From NCBI GenBank assembly GCA_033063855.1, contig CP093829.1, positions 15,221,537 to 15,285,536 of the forward strand: DNA of 64,000 nt. Direction: 5' to 3'. The notes under the pieces are model-generated. The model did no database searches. It was not told where the DNA came from and worked only from the letters and a program-made list of their open reading frames with translations. Made by a program: the position numbers and the translations under genes. Positions 1-12,278 of this stretch are shown piece by piece; the first letter of the stretch is position 1, and each line of letters opens with the position of its first letter. Source of the DNA: Smittia aterrima. Lineage: Eukaryota > Arthropoda > Insecta > Diptera > Chironomidae.

Positions 1-3000
1 CCTTCAAGCATCAATCTTAGACCATCATCATCATCAGGGTTTATTGTCGCTCGAGAAATGGGCAAAGCAGATTGCATAATGAATTCGAAATGCAAACGAG
101 AAATGGAAGAAAAGTGTTTCTTTATATTTCAATTTCATTAACGAATGATGGCAGTAAAGTTTTATGAGCATCTCGTGCACGAGGCAAAAGGCGCTGGCTC
201 TGCGTAGGTGACACCCGAAAAAAAATGTCAAAGAGAAACGTTCGAATTGGATAAACAAAGCATCAAAATGCAGCGATTTCCTCGCGTCTAATAATAATTA
301 TGGGGCATGTGGGCTTATTATGTTCATGTGATAGCTATAAATAACTCTCGGCGACTATTTTAAATGCCATAACTTTACTCTGTGAGTTTGTAAAAGCCAA
401 TAATAATCACACCATGCGACAAGCGGCAACTCAATGAGCTCGAGTAGAAGAAATTCATTTCCGAATGAGTTTTCTTTTTGCGCTTGGAACAAATCGCCGT
501 TTGTGGAGAATTCAGCGGAGAAATTTATGGCGATCTGAAGCCGCTTGCTTGTTGTTAAGTCGCCGGGTGTTTTGTCAAAAGGAAACAGTTGTTATAGTGT
601 GGCGCAAGACGTAACGATCGAGACTACGAGATCCTTGAAAATGTGTCTTTAATCATTAAAAATGCAAAGTGAGTTTTGCATGTACGACGTCGATGTGGCG
701 ACGACAATCTTTCTTGCAAGTCTCTTCATGCAATGTAAATCAATTTTTCGCTTATGGCGTGGATCGTTCAACGTCAGTTGATAATTAAATACGATTTCAG
801 CGTCTTTCGTGCTTTGAAATGAATCAAGAACAGGTATCATGAGCCAAGTGATTAAAATCTAAAGAAACCCCGAGCCTTGCACATCGACAGCACGTCGGCT
901 CACTGGAAAGATTTAAATGCGCGCTTGCTATTCATCAAAATAATTGAGCAATGTCCCGCGGCCGAGTAAACGTTGAGTGGATTAACGAATCTTTTAAAAT
1001 AGATCGCAACTCTTTACAGGGCGAAAATCAGCCCGCGAGATTGTTAATCTCAATGATGTTTAGAGAGCCGTGAGTTGTTTAGGCACTTACTGCGTCGTTA
1101 AACTGCGCTTTATGATTGTTAAAGCGCCTTTATCTCAATCTCGCATTTTCATTTTTATTAAAACGTACAAATTATCGCGCTCAGGCAATTTATATAACGA
1201 AGACTCTTTCATTCTCCTTCACTGCGATTTATGACCTGCAGACAAAGCAATCCGATAGATAGCGAGCGTCTATTTTATTTCTAAAGATTGATAAGCGTTG
1301 AGTCGTACTACCGCATTTCTCCAACTTTTCGTTTACAGTTTTCTCGCTGCTAGCCGCTGTCGAATGATAAAATGTAATTTCACTATTGAATCACTTAGCA
1401 CTTCAACGAGCTGCGACCACTTTTGGTTGTCAGGTTTTTGAGCGATAAGGCAGCAAGCGCATTTAGCCGGCACGTAAATTAATTTAGCGTTTGCATTCAA
1501 TTTTCACCGCTTTTCTCTTTCGTTACTTGGCTAACTTTACAAATGATCGCGATGACAAGAAAGCATTCTAAGCTCCATAAGTGAACAGCAAACAAAGCCA
1601 TTTAAAGAACACTCGAGCACAGAGGAAAATTAATCTAATTTGAGTTGAGAACACCATAATTGATGAGCATCAATCATCAGAAAAGGTCAGAGCCACAAAA
1701 ACTGGAATGAAAATTATCCCCATTTAGCTTTATGCGAGGCAACGAGTGTAATGGAGAAACGAGAAAAGAAGTCTCATCGTGATTTAGTGCCAGCAAGAAC
1801 AGAGAGAAGAAGCAAGACTCATGTTGAGATTGATAAGTGAAAGGCAAGCCATGCAGGCACACAAAGCGACGACTCTCCTTCCTTATTCGGACGCACAGTT
1901 CCAGATTTTTTAGATTTGCCGAAAATAACAACAAACAAGCCTAAGCCGCAATCTCGCTTTCGATCAAGACAATGCAAACTTTCAAATTTCAACTCTTTCG
2001 CAAAAATAACGAGTGGCCTTAATCAAATTATATAAAAAAAAGCCTCAGCAAATTGGGTCATGCTGATAAATCGAATGAACGCAGTGCGCTATCTCAAGTA
2101 GAAAAGTTGAATTATTGCCGATCCGTCTAGTCTTGCAATTATCAAATAATTGTAGCAATAACTCATTCGTTTAGAGTCTATGATTTTATGAGAATTTCTG
2201 GCGGATGGAAGCTTCATCATCTTCCTCCCCGACATCAATTCGCGATTCGTTTAAATTCGCTGAGCGTGTTTCAAGATCTCTTCTTTAATTTATTTCATTT
2301 GATGCGATCAAGCGACTGAGCTGTAACGAAACTAATTGAAATGAAAGAGAAGAAATCTTATATCGCGTGACAAATCGATAATAGTCGAAAAAGATTACAG
2401 TCGAGGTTGAACATAAACATGTCGGACGAACAGCAGAGAGAGTTCCGTTAAATTGACACTGAAGTGATACGAGGAAATTTTCGGCGAATGAATAAGCTGA
2501 ACGTGCAACGGCCTATTAATGTGTTATCTCTCTTTTTCCCAACAACGACAAAGACTCAAAGCGCGGCGATCAAATTATAAACATTTCTTTCTTCGCTCTC
2601 GCGCTTCAGTCAACTCCAGAAGGAAGTTAATGTCTGTAGCGATTTAAAAAGTCATTTGGAGTTGAAACGCTTTCGCATGCAAATTAAAATTTCATTCAAT
2701 CAAATGTTTATAACTTCGCTTTCCTGTTTATTTGTCTAATCGCCGTTCACTTACAAGTTCAAACGTTTCGCGAGCTTTCGATTCGATACAAACGAGATCG
2801 TACAGCTGATGATCGAACATCCCGTGACTACTTTCAGGTCAAGCTCAGAGGGAGACATCGAAAGGTTATCTCACATTCATTTTCGATTTGGCACAGAGCA
2901 AGGCACAGAGAGAAACTTGTCGCGGCCAGCATTGTCGATAATGATAAAGATCTTACGACAGTGAAACGACTTTCAATTGAATATATTTTGAAATATTTGA

Positions 3001-6000
3001 TGGCCATAAATTACGTTCTCTTCAACGCTAATCTAATGAGATTATTATTTTAATTTTCTTGTATGACTTCTGGTTTTTCGACGGCAATCGCTTACGCTTT
3101 TCATGTTTTCGCTTGGCCGTTCGTTCCAGTCATCTGAGAAGACGGATGGCGTCGGGTGAAATTATGAAATGTGTGTGCAAGCTCGCGTAAACGGCAGTAG
3201 CCAAAGCCACAAACGATTGAAGACAGCAAGAGAACTCCGTCTCCGAGTCTCATGTGCGCTTTGCACATTAATTTCTCAATTATTTTGCTTCTCACATTTT
3301 CTTTATCATTTCACGCTGTAAAGCAGTAAAATATTCGAATACGTCAGGCGAATGCACTGGTCATGTTACGCGAGCTCTACGGCGTCGGAATTTAAAATTT
3401 ATGATAAAACTTTTATTTTTCGGCATTGTTCGTTGCTCTCGAGATTTCCGGGTTTTCTCATCGTTTTTCGCTCTCACTCGCCCCAATGCATTTCGATGCA
3501 TAAAACGCCATCGATATTTGCTCGAAATAGCAGAAATTTCTCGCTCGAGTGATTAAATTATGTTGTAAAACGTGAATAAAAAAATGTTTTTTTTTTACTT
3601 CTTTTTCTCGAGATGATTAGAGTCGCTTTGGTCGTTTAGACGTGAAAAGCATGAAACTGACTCGTTATAAAGTTATTAAATTTAATTTTCCTTCGTGTCA
3701 ATTGATCGCCGCTTTCAAGAGTCATCGATAAACTTGTCTCGATTGAGAGATGACATATCGCGATAACACAATCGAATTTCCTTTAAATTTATTCTTCACT
3801 TCAGTAGATCATCGTTGTCGCCGTCAATCAGATTGTGATGTAAATCACTTCGTTTAAGACTTTAAACGCACAACAGAAACATAAATGCCCTTTAATGGAG
3901 ACGAAAAGTGAACGATCGTGTTGCAATCTCTCTCTCGAAGACTCTCGAGTGTACGAGCTCATAAGCTGCCCATAGTCGACCGAATTAACTTCACAACAAT
4001 TTGTCTGTCAAAACGCGATAATTACTTAATAATTTATGCTGGTAACTGTGCGCACACATAATAGCCGCCGCCACATGGTTTATGCACTGTATTTGCACAT
4101 GAAAGCCATTCGAGATTGAAAAGAGTTTTGCAATAATCTGAAGGAGAGAGAGAAATGTGTCAAAGCGAGCGGTGCCGCAATGAACCTCGCCACTTGAGCC
4201 TTTTATGTCTGTGGAGCTCTCGGGCTGATGTTGAAGCTTTAATCTCATAGAATAATCGTTCTAACAGACAATATTTTTATGTAGAAAAGTCGCAGCATGA
4301 AATGAAATTTTTCATTGAGAAATAATAAACAGAGAAAAATATTTCAATTGCGAAACAGTTAACAAGAGTTGAGTCGACTCAACTCTCGTGTGTGGGTTGA
4401 AAATGTAAAATGATCTTCATGCTCTTATTAATGCTTTTTTTCTAAACGTTGATCTAACTTGATAATTACACACATATGTCTGAGAAATGAAATGTTCTTG
4501 TTTAAGCTTTTTTTTTTGATTTCGTAAAATGATTTGAACAAGTTCTGCTTTGTGTTTCACTCATGTCCATAAATGATTTTCTTTTCCCTCTGAGGTTTTG
4601 CATTTGCTGTATTTTTCAACAAGCTCAGCCAACAATTAAGTTTGAGAGACAATGTTTCAAGTTTATTAGTACAACGGGATTAATTTTAATCCAGACCGAT
4701 TCCAAGAGCGAGCGTAGAATGTGATCTAAGTAGGAAAGGAAGTCATGAGAAGCACTTGTGCATGAAGAAAACGTTGCAGAAATACGATCGGCAAACGAGC
4801 GACAACTCTCATACAATAAACAATAACTTTTATTGATATATAGCTTTTTTATTGATCGAAAAGAATTGCAACGAGTTTGCCTCAGTTTGATTTGAATCGA
4901 TTCTGTGAAGGCGAAAGAATTTTTATTTAGAATAATAAAACTCAGCTGCAGTTTAAGAACTTTATTCTGAAATGCCTTAGAGGCGAGTAAATTCCAAGCT
5001 TGAAACTCGACGGATGATTTAAAAATATTCCCGGTTCGTGTCAAACTAAGGCGAATATTTTGAAGGTATTTCCTCCCATGAGATATTAACTTCTTAATCC
5101 CTGAAGATCTTTTCAAAATCTCCGAGGAATTCGAACCATTTCCAGTTACAAAGTTTTAATTAAATAACACGAATACCGTCGAACCCAAAAATGTTATCCA
5201 ATTAACCGAACGAGAGTGAAATGGTTAGGCAAGCGAATGGGGGGGAAAGAATTAAACTTCGATCATTCAACTCTCTTTCACGCGCGCCGATAATTTTTTC
5301 TTCCACTCGATTGTTTATACAACGGCACAAAACAAATAGAGCACGAAACTGAAATTGGAAGAGCTCGAATTGCATCATACGGCAATGCAAATGCGCTTCG
5401 TAATCCTCCTCTCATACCATTCCATGCATTCTTTATCGTTTCGTCTCAGATTTATCTAAAAATTCCTCAACTCGAACGTCAATATTCATAACAATTCATC
5501 ATTTTAATTCAATTGTCAGTGATCGTGAGCGACATTCTAAAGTGTATCATTTGAAATACTCGCAAAAATCGCGAGAGCGAGAAGTCGTGCATGAGGATGT
5601 AAGAACTTGAAAGCGAAATAGAAATATTTATTTAGCGAGAATATCAATTGGTGAGACGACGACGGGCTTAAATAGAGATTAAGTCGATTGTGCAAGTCTT
5701 TGCTTGCATATTTTAATGCGATGATATTCTTTTAATTCCATTTTCAGCTTTAACTTGCTCGCCTGCCCTCTTATTCGCCTATTAGGCCTTCACATTCATT
5801 CTTTTTTCGCTCGTTCGTTCTTTCGTCGCTCTTTTTCATGTTTCGCCTTTTATATAAACTTTTAATGTAACGAAAATAAAAACAGCAAGAACAGCAACAA
5901 AACATGAACATTCTCATATCAGAAGATGCTTTCTTTCGAACCGCAAGTCGTTGAAGAGAATGACTTTGGAAGAAGAAGTAAACGTTCTGAGTCATCGACG

Positions 6001-7490
6001 GTCTGCATATGCGAGATTTTGATTGAATTTGTGCATCATCGGTGAAATATTTTCACGAGAAATTCGGCATGAACGTTGGGTCGAAGAAGAATTTTAACAT
6101 TTGATGGATTGTTTTAAGAAAAATGAGACTCACCGAAGAAATCTTCCCATTTCTCATCATCTGATCCATTATCCATTTTCGATGTTTTTCTCGATTCCCT
6201 TTCTTATGCTTTTCTTCTTCTTCTTCTTGTTATCAACAACGAAGCAGCTTAAGGCTCTCTTCCACTTCACGTCTAATGTGCTAAGAACTATCAAAACTTT
6301 AGACACCGTTTAAACGTTGAATTTATTTCTCTAAACAAATAAATATTTCTCAATTTGATTAAGAGTTAATCGCTCTGTCACTAGAATTCATCGCTCGTTC
6401 TCACTGGCGATCGGAAAAGGCGTCAACGTTTAAACTATTCATACATAAACATTCGGTTTGTTTATTATTATTCATTTTTCATCGGAATCTTATAATTCTC
6501 TTCTCGCACTCATGCGTTTACTGTAATTGATGATGATTTCATCAAGTTTTGAACGAGATGTTGTAACAATGTGAATTGAATTTATTGGACAATTTAAACT
6601 TGATTCTACCGCAGGCGAACAAATTTCCTTTTCTCATATAACAAACTTGAACTGAAACATAAAACTGCACGAGAACTTAAGTTTTTACATCTTTACACGT
6701 TAACAGATGAAAAGAAACTGATCAAGACATTTTTTGTTTCTCGCCAGTTACTTCACTCTCACAAACATTTTCATATCCTCTCTGTAAATAATCTAAGCGG
6801 CTGCATTTATAGATGACTGATCACTACTCGCTCTCTCAACAATTATTTTTTCGCTATTCGATAGCAGCTAGCGAGTAGCACAATGAAACTTTGTTGAAAT
6901 TTTTTTTTACTGATTTGGAGAGAAATTAAATTTAAAGCTTTTTTTAAATAAAGTTTTAATAACAATGGAAATTGAGTCGTATTAAATCATCACAGAATCT
7001 AGCACTCACATGATATCGATCTTCGCAAAATATCTTTTTTATCGAACTTCCTGATTGTTTGAACAGCTTTTACTTAAAATACAAATTATTTCTTGGAAAT
7101 GGTGCCAGTTGACTTAGTTTTATTCGTTTAAGAGCTGTTTTTTTGATGATGAAAATCTTTCGATCAACTTTGTTATTTGTTTTTAGTTTGAAAGTTCCTA
7201 GAACTGTGTCTGCTTTCATTAGCGAATTAAAATCTAACTTTAATCAAGCAAATAGCTCTCAAGATATTTATTCGACAGTTTCTATGATCATCACAATTAA
7301 GTCAACTATGTTTTTCAATAGAATTTTTATCACAACAATTTTTTTCGTTTGCACAATTGTGAATTGTTGTCAAGACGTTTTTGTTATATTTAAAACGTTA
7401 TTCTGACTCCAGTGAATTTGACAATTGCTATTAGATTGGCTTATTCCTGGAATAGAAAATATTGTTCCTCCAAGGTTTTCTTGTGAATTC
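1..7490. other. Gene-poor intergenic stretch
   Basis: I see no gene here that I can support. Open frames are short, lack splice context and resemble no family I know. The base composition is AT-rich and ordinary. One longer minus-strand frame (4625-5116) is listed separately. Near the right edge, at about 7053-7072 and 7497-7515, the sequence carries the motif TTTGAACAGCTTTT, which recurs beside the secreted-protein genes and may mark the edge of an old duplication. Confidence 0.5.
4625..5116 (-). CDS. Unrecognised 163-codon open frame, doubtful
   Basis: This is an uninterrupted ATG-to-stop frame of 163 codons, longer than expected by chance at this base composition. The predicted product is rich in Ser, Leu, Lys, Asn and Ile, with no signal peptide, transmembrane segment or repeated motif that I can see. 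No flanking splice sites or promoter elements tie it to a transcript. It could be a lineage-specific gene, part of a non-coding transcript, or a chance frame. I do not recognise it and give no function. Confidence 0.15.
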   Translation of the reverse strand: MKRSSGIKKLISHGRKYLQNIRLSLTRTGNIFKSSVEFQAWNLLASKAFQNKVLKLQLSFIILNKNSFAFTESIQIKLRQTRCNSFRSIKKLYINKSYCLLYESCRSFADRISATFSSCTSASHDFLSYLDHILRSLLESVWIKINPVVLINLKHCLSNLIVG

Positions 7491-7577
7491 ATTAGAATAT
7501 TTGAACAGCTTTTTGGTGGAAAAAACTTTTATTCCAATGGAAAATTTTATAAAATCCAATAATTCATCTTTCGAAGT

Positions 7578-8634
7578 TTAACACATATCGCGAATAGCCA
7601 TGACATTGAAGCATGGGCTATCATAAGTCAAACTGTAACCGTTATTTAATGGATAGACTGCTGTTTCACCAGGGACTTGATTTTGTACAAGGTTACGAAC
7701 AAGCTGGCTGAAGAACATGTGTGATTCGTGAATCTCAGTTGTAAAGGCATCAATAGCGGGGTCAGAATATTGGGGGGCCTATGGAGAAACAAAATTATAC
7801 TTTTCGAAAACTTAAGCTCTAACGAAATTGTTACTCACAAGATTATCGGCACAAGTCGCTTTAGCAGCAGTTGTAGTTTTTTTGTTGCAATTCTTGAGCT
7901 TAGTCAACAAAGTCTTCATATCAGTCACAACAGCTTCAACATCATTTGAGACTGTAGTCCGAATTTTAGGGATATGATAGCTGATAATATCATTTCCTTG
8001 CTCAAGAACTCTGGCAACAATTGGATCGAAGAGAGAACCAAGCTTCATCATCTTTCTTTTGATGCAACGTTCGCTGGGGGGGTTTGAACCAGGATAATAA
8101 GGCATCGTTAGCTCCATCATAACCATTGATAGGTGTGAGTGAAATTGTTGCAAAAGCTGATTTGCAGGAGGCGCGAAGCTACTCAATTCCATCTTGCTAA
8201 CTTGCCCAAATGCCGACATAACTGTCATTTCTGAAGAGATTTCATAATATTCCAAAAAATCACCCAAATCTTCTACGAATTCTGATAAGGCGGCAGGCAC
8301 TGTACTATTCGGAGTGGTGACAGATTGTTTAAGCGTATTGAAAGCATCGGAAATGGCTGCATAGACAGTAAAGAATGGCTTGAAGGTTTTTGCAGCTGTT
8401 GTCCTAATACTTTCGTGAATTTTGAAGAAGTTGGCGTCAATTTTTAATGCCCATGCAAAGGCATTGTTGAACAAGATTTCGCGATCCTTCACAATTTCAG
8501 GTGACAATTGATTCTGACACGATGCAATCTATAGAACACAAAGAAACGTTAAATCAATGATGATAATAATTTCACCAAAGTTTTCTCACTGATATCAACG
8601 TCAAGCACAAAAATCCGATTAAAGAAGTCTTCAT
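7578..8634 (-). CDS. Secreted six-cysteine protein, copy 1 (family not recognised)
   Basis: Three exons on the minus strand: 8634-8590, 8528-7839 and 7778-7578. All joins are phase 0 with GT-AG introns of 61 and 60 bp, giving 311 residues. Exon 1 encodes only a hydrophobic signal peptide (MKTSLIGFLCLTLIS) and exon 2 opens IASCQNQ. Six cysteines match the copy at 14283-15279: one just after the signal, one in SERC, two in the KNC and ATC region, and two in exon 3, the last being the final residue. The middle looks mostly helical, with no known catalytic motif. A TATA box and initiator lie just upstream and an AATAAA (7528-7533, minus strand) about 45 nt past the stop. I know no named family; a secreted lineage-specific protein is the safest reading. 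Confidence 0.8.
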
Positions 8635-8656
8635 CCTGTTAGTAGGTTTAAAGCAA

Positions 8657-8692
8657 ACTGATCGAAAAGTAGGAAATTTTACGACTTTTATA
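8657..8692 (-). promoter_or_regulatory. TATA box and initiator of secreted-protein copy 1
   Basis: On the minus strand TATAAAA lies at 8692-8686 and an arthropod-type initiator ATCAGT at 8662-8657, about 32 nt apart. The predicted start site near 8659 leaves a 5' UTR of about 25 nt before the ATG at 8634. The same arrangement precedes the paralogue at 15279, which supports a real core promoter. Confidence 0.7.
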
Positions 8693-8859
8693 TTTCAATT
8701 GGAGCTTCCTACTGTTTAGTTGTGGTTATTTTGATGACGAAGATAATATTCAGGCAGTTTTTAACTGTCGTAGTATCAACAACAGATGAAATTTTGAAAG
8801 TTTTTTTATGAATTTTTTTAGACATCCAACTCGATCAGATGAACATTTCTTAATGTAAT

Positions 8860-9215
8860 CACGTCATAGTCAAAATTTATAAGCGAAAGTTCCATTTGGA
8901 GCTCACCAGACATAGATGCAATGTGTGGCAGATAGAATTTTCTGGGATGAATTGTCTTAACTTAACTAGCTTCCTATTTCATGTGAACACGCTACAGTCG
9001 AAATGTTAAAGTGAAAAAAGTTTCACTTGGCGCTGATCAAAAGCTGGACCCAGAGCTGATCTGCTATAAGATCTGTTTTGACATTATGAACATTTCTTGT
9101 GAAAAATTCACAGCGGAAATGTTTATAAAACTGAATAAATCTAAAAAGTTTAAAAAAAAAGTATGAAGCTCATCAAAAACCGGACTCGCGAGCTGGATGA
9201 AAAACCCTAAAAACT
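8860..9215. repeat. Degenerate dispersed or tandem repeat segments
   Basis: Three diverged segments, near 8868, 9000 and 9108, share a pattern built on AAGTTYCAYTTGG followed by AGCTCACCA or a close variant. A fourth copy lies near 11525-11640, including the run CAATGTGTGG. The spacing (about 110-130 bp) suggests an old tandem expansion or pieces of a decayed transposable element. The alignment was made by eye and its limits are approximate. Confidence 0.4.
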
Positions 9216-9744
9216 TTTTTAAGAGTCGAAAAACGTTTTTTTGATAACATTAAACGAAATGAGAAAGTGTGAAAAAATTCTTTTTTTATTGAAGGTGTCA
9301 TATGCTCTAATATAAAAGATGTGTTCTTCGTCTTCAACAAAATTTGATCACACTAATATTTTTTGTCTCACGGAATATTTAAACAGCTTTGGCTTTTTCT
9401 AAGAAAAGCAACGATGAACTATAGAAGGAAAACATCTTTTTTCTACTGAAAATTTCTAATAATAAGAATTCGAAAGTTTCAATTTATTCCACGAAAATTT
9501 TCAGAGTTTAGAGTTTACGAACACAGAAATCGTTTTAAATACCTATTTTTAATAAATTCCGTGAATGAGCAAATGTTTCTTTAAATGAGATTTTAGGAAA
9601 TATATAATCGAGAAATTATGCAAATGTTTGCAACCTGTAATAAGGGAATTCCTCAGAAACTTTTCAGTTTTCTGAATATATCATGACTTTGTTAGGGTTG
9701 ATTCTCATCGAGCAGCTTGGCAATGATGCCTTCGTAACGGCTGT

Positions 9745-9921
9745 TTAGCTCATTAGCATTTTGATATGTGGCGGATGAGTCTTCATGTGCTTATGTAACT
9801 TTGTTTTCTTCATAGAAATTTCGCAAATTGGACATGAAACCTTCAAATGAATTTTCATGTGATGTGATAAATGTGTTTTTTGTACCGTTTTGCCTGATGT
9901 TATCGACGATTTTTTGAGAAT
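9745..9921 (-). pseudogene. C2H2 zinc-finger gene relic
   Basis: The minus-strand frame ending at a TAA (9745-9747) reads one complete C2H2 finger, CPICEISMKKTKLHKHMKTH. Before it is a degraded finger whose residual SGKTVQKTHLSHHMKIH keeps the two histidines and the linker-like end but lacks the expected cysteines. No start codon, promoter or upstream fingers were found. It is best read as the 3' end of a decayed zinc-finger gene, or an exon of a gene whose other parts are gone. Its place between copies of the secreted-protein family fits a rearranged island. Confidence 0.5.
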
Positions 9922-10226
9922 GATATTCCATTACGAGCTCGAGATTTATTTGTTGAACGATTTTTGGTTAAAATTTTCCATGTTTTTTTGTTGATAAGAT
10001 TTGTGACTGCCCATATGGACATTTTGATCCCTCGAAATATTCCACCGTCTAAAATTGGTCGTCCTCGCAAACTTCGTTCAGTACCACATTCAATCACCGT
10101 TCGATCACCACCGCAATCGAACCAGCGATCGAGTCAGCGATCGAGTCACCTTAGCCCAGGTAATGTTTTGGCTAGGACCGGACAAGCGCTTATTGCAACT
10201 ACAAGATGGACGGTGGGCTATGGTTA

Positions 10227-10616
10227 TCATACTCGCAGAATTCTATTTGCAAGTAGAATTCTATTAGAATTATGAGAATTCTAAATAAGAAAGCATTAGG
10301 GGCCTCCTCTGGAGGCCCTGTTTTTATACTAACTATGGGCTTACGCAGGTATCGTAAATTTAGCCTAACTAGAGTCCCTCCATGCCGAGACAAATAGCCG
10401 AAGGTCTCCTGGCGGAGCCCTTCTAGCTATTAGTCACAGCATGTTCGGGTCAGAATATTACTAGAATTCTACTAAAATTCTAATAGAACATAGAATTCTA
10501 TCCAATTCTATTGAATTCTAGTAGAATTTTACTAGAATTCATAATTTTAGTAGAATTCTATTAATTCTATGCAAGTAGAATTCAAATAGAATTCCAAGAG
10601 AATTCTGCGAGTATGA
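10227..10616. mobile_element. MITE-like element with inverted termini and TA flanks
   Basis: The ends are inverted copies of TCATACTCGCAGAATTCT (left 10227-10244; right end at 10616 on the other strand). Each end is flanked by a TA dinucleotide (10225-10226 and 10617-10618), as expected for Tc1/mariner-type insertion. The 390-bp interior has no coding frame. It is packed with GAATTCTA-type short palindromes and holds a GGGCCTCC/GGAGGCCC hairpin near 10300-10318. This reads as a non-autonomous foldback or MITE element. Confidence 0.65.
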
Positions 10617-10639
10617 TAGAATATGAAACCCCCTAAATA

Positions 10640-10800
10640 TTCAGTCCATGTATTGAGTCTGTAGATTTAAATTTTCTCTCTCAATCTATAGATTCACTTT
10701 TGCGTCTTCTCATTTTTCGATCTATGGATCTTAATCTATAGACTCATTTCTGCCTCTTGGATCTATAGATCTTAATCTACAGATTGAATCTATAGACTAG
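10640..10800. repeat. Short tandem array with ATCTATAGAT palindromes
   Basis: About three imperfect units of roughly 50-60 bp carry ATCTATAGAT or near variants, interleaved with CATTTCTGCCTCTT-like spacers. The array lies directly right of the MITE-like element and ends near a CTAGCGCTAGCGCTA palindrome at about 10797-10811. Confidence 0.5.
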
Positions 10801-10899
10801 CGCTAGCGCTAACTAATTTCTAGGGCCTACGTCTTACTTATCAATAAATAAATAATATCCCTTTAAGTTTGATTATTGTGTTTATTAGTTTCTTCAATC

Positions 10900-11432
10900 A
10901 ATGAAAAATTTCAGGTTCAATTAAAAAGTTTTTAATGTTGTTCACTAAATGTTTCGACACTCGTGAGGCTATGGAGAGCAGCAAGCTTCATCATCATTCT
11001 TTTCGAGCAACGTTCACTGACAGGTTGATAATACGGCCAATAATTCATCGAAACTTGATTAACGAGTTGTGTCAGTTGCATTTGAACGCTCTGCAAGAGA
11101 CTGTTAGCTGGTTGAGCATAACCCATCATGGAGCTTGTCAAATGGTCCCATTGCCTTGAAGACTCCTTGAGATTCATACTCTTCTATGATCATGGTCAAA
11201 TATGAAAGTTGAGTCTTCTAGATCGTCAGGCATTGTGCTATCCATTGGGATAGATTGGTTCAGCGTGTCATAAGCAGTAGAAATTTCTTCATAGACAGTA
11301 AAGAATGGCTTGAATGTTTCAATGATGGTCGTTCTAAGATTTTCGTAAATTTTGTAGTAGTTGTCGATTTGAATTGCCCATGCATAAGACATCATCCATG
11401 ATAAAAATTCTCTTTCTGAAGTTAAGTTGTGT
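10900..11432 (-). pseudogene. Broken copy of the six-cysteine secreted-protein family
   Basis: The minus strand encodes pieces matching exon 2 of the neighbouring family members, split over more than one frame. The first piece (to about 11395) reads SYAWAIQID, then a stretch containing TFKPFFTVY, which is identical in copy 1. The match then shifts frame near 11200, resumes with QPANSLLQ and SERCSKRMMMKLAAL, and shifts again near 10985. The signal-peptide exon and the C-terminal exon were not found. At least two frame breaks plus the missing first and last exons mark it as a pseudogene. It lies between the two intact copies. Confidence 0.75.
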
Positions 11433-11519
11433 TTTTTTTTGCTGACGTGAATAACAAGTGGCAGTAGCAGTTCGTACCGAACTTACTCTAAGGTTTTTCA
11501 TCCGTTGGACAGGTTACAG

Positions 11520-11960
11520 GGGACATTTTACTTGAAGGGAACAAAGTTCCACTGTGAGCTCACCAGAGGTGGATCCAATGTGTGGAGCTTAGATTTTCTG
11601 GTATAGCCCCGTGGGCCCGAACCACTTGAGCTATCAAGTCCATCTAAGGAGGTTTTCGTCTCATCCATAAATAGAACTAAATGGCAAAATCCGAAAGTAG
11701 CTAGCTGCTTCCGTTCTCGAAAAAATCGAATCACAAGCAAAAATCGACTTTTTGTATGGAGATTCCAGGTTTTGGGCCCGTGGGCCCGATCCTGATGAGC
11801 TAGCCAAAAATCCTCAAAAGTTGTTTTCCCAAATAAAATTCTCTATCGACTGGTGAAGAAATTAATCCGCTAGCTCATTGCGTTCGCGAGTTATTTCAAC
11901 AACGGACCACGGACAAAGCGACCATAATAGGGTGTTCCATCCTTCGGATAAAAAACCCTA
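11520..11960. repeat. Diverged dispersed-repeat block with GTGGGCCCGA motifs
   Basis: Two segments about 180 bp apart share the motif GTGGGCCCGA followed by a variant of TGAGCTA (near 11610 and 11777). The left part repeats the CAATGTGTGG-containing motif seen at 8920. An AAAAACCCTAAAA run near 11948 also matches one near 9203. These look like fragments of one old repeat family spread through the island. No protein frame is evident. Confidence 0.4.
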
Positions 11961-12278
11961 AAACGTTAAAAGCACCACCCAAAAATGAATTGTTAGGAGC
12001 ACCTCTAGTTTTTAACTTGTTACAAGCTTCCCTAACAAGCTTATTTTTTATTTAATTTTTCACTCCGGCCCTAACAATTGTCGGGCCCGAAGTTTTCCTT
12101 TTGACTTTTCTCCATGTTTCATGATACTTGGAGCCAGCAAAACGAATAAAAAAATTCCTGTCCGGATTCCTGTGTGTACGTCTGTAAACACCATAACTCT
12201 CGAACGAGTGCAGCTAGCGCGTTCAAATTTGGTAGTAACCTTTGTACCGTCCCTAGGATGAATCCTATTGAAAATGGC

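Noticed and set aside
7143..7406. 87-codon plus-strand frame beginning with a hydrophobic stretch
   Set aside because: No promoter, poor signal-peptide form, and it lies in duplicated flank debris; a decayed paralogue on the minus strand was also considered but the match was too weak.
9964..10275. Plus-strand frame with a GRPRK AT-hook-like motif
   Set aside because: It runs into the terminal inverted repeat of the MITE-like element, has an opposing minus frame and no gene context.
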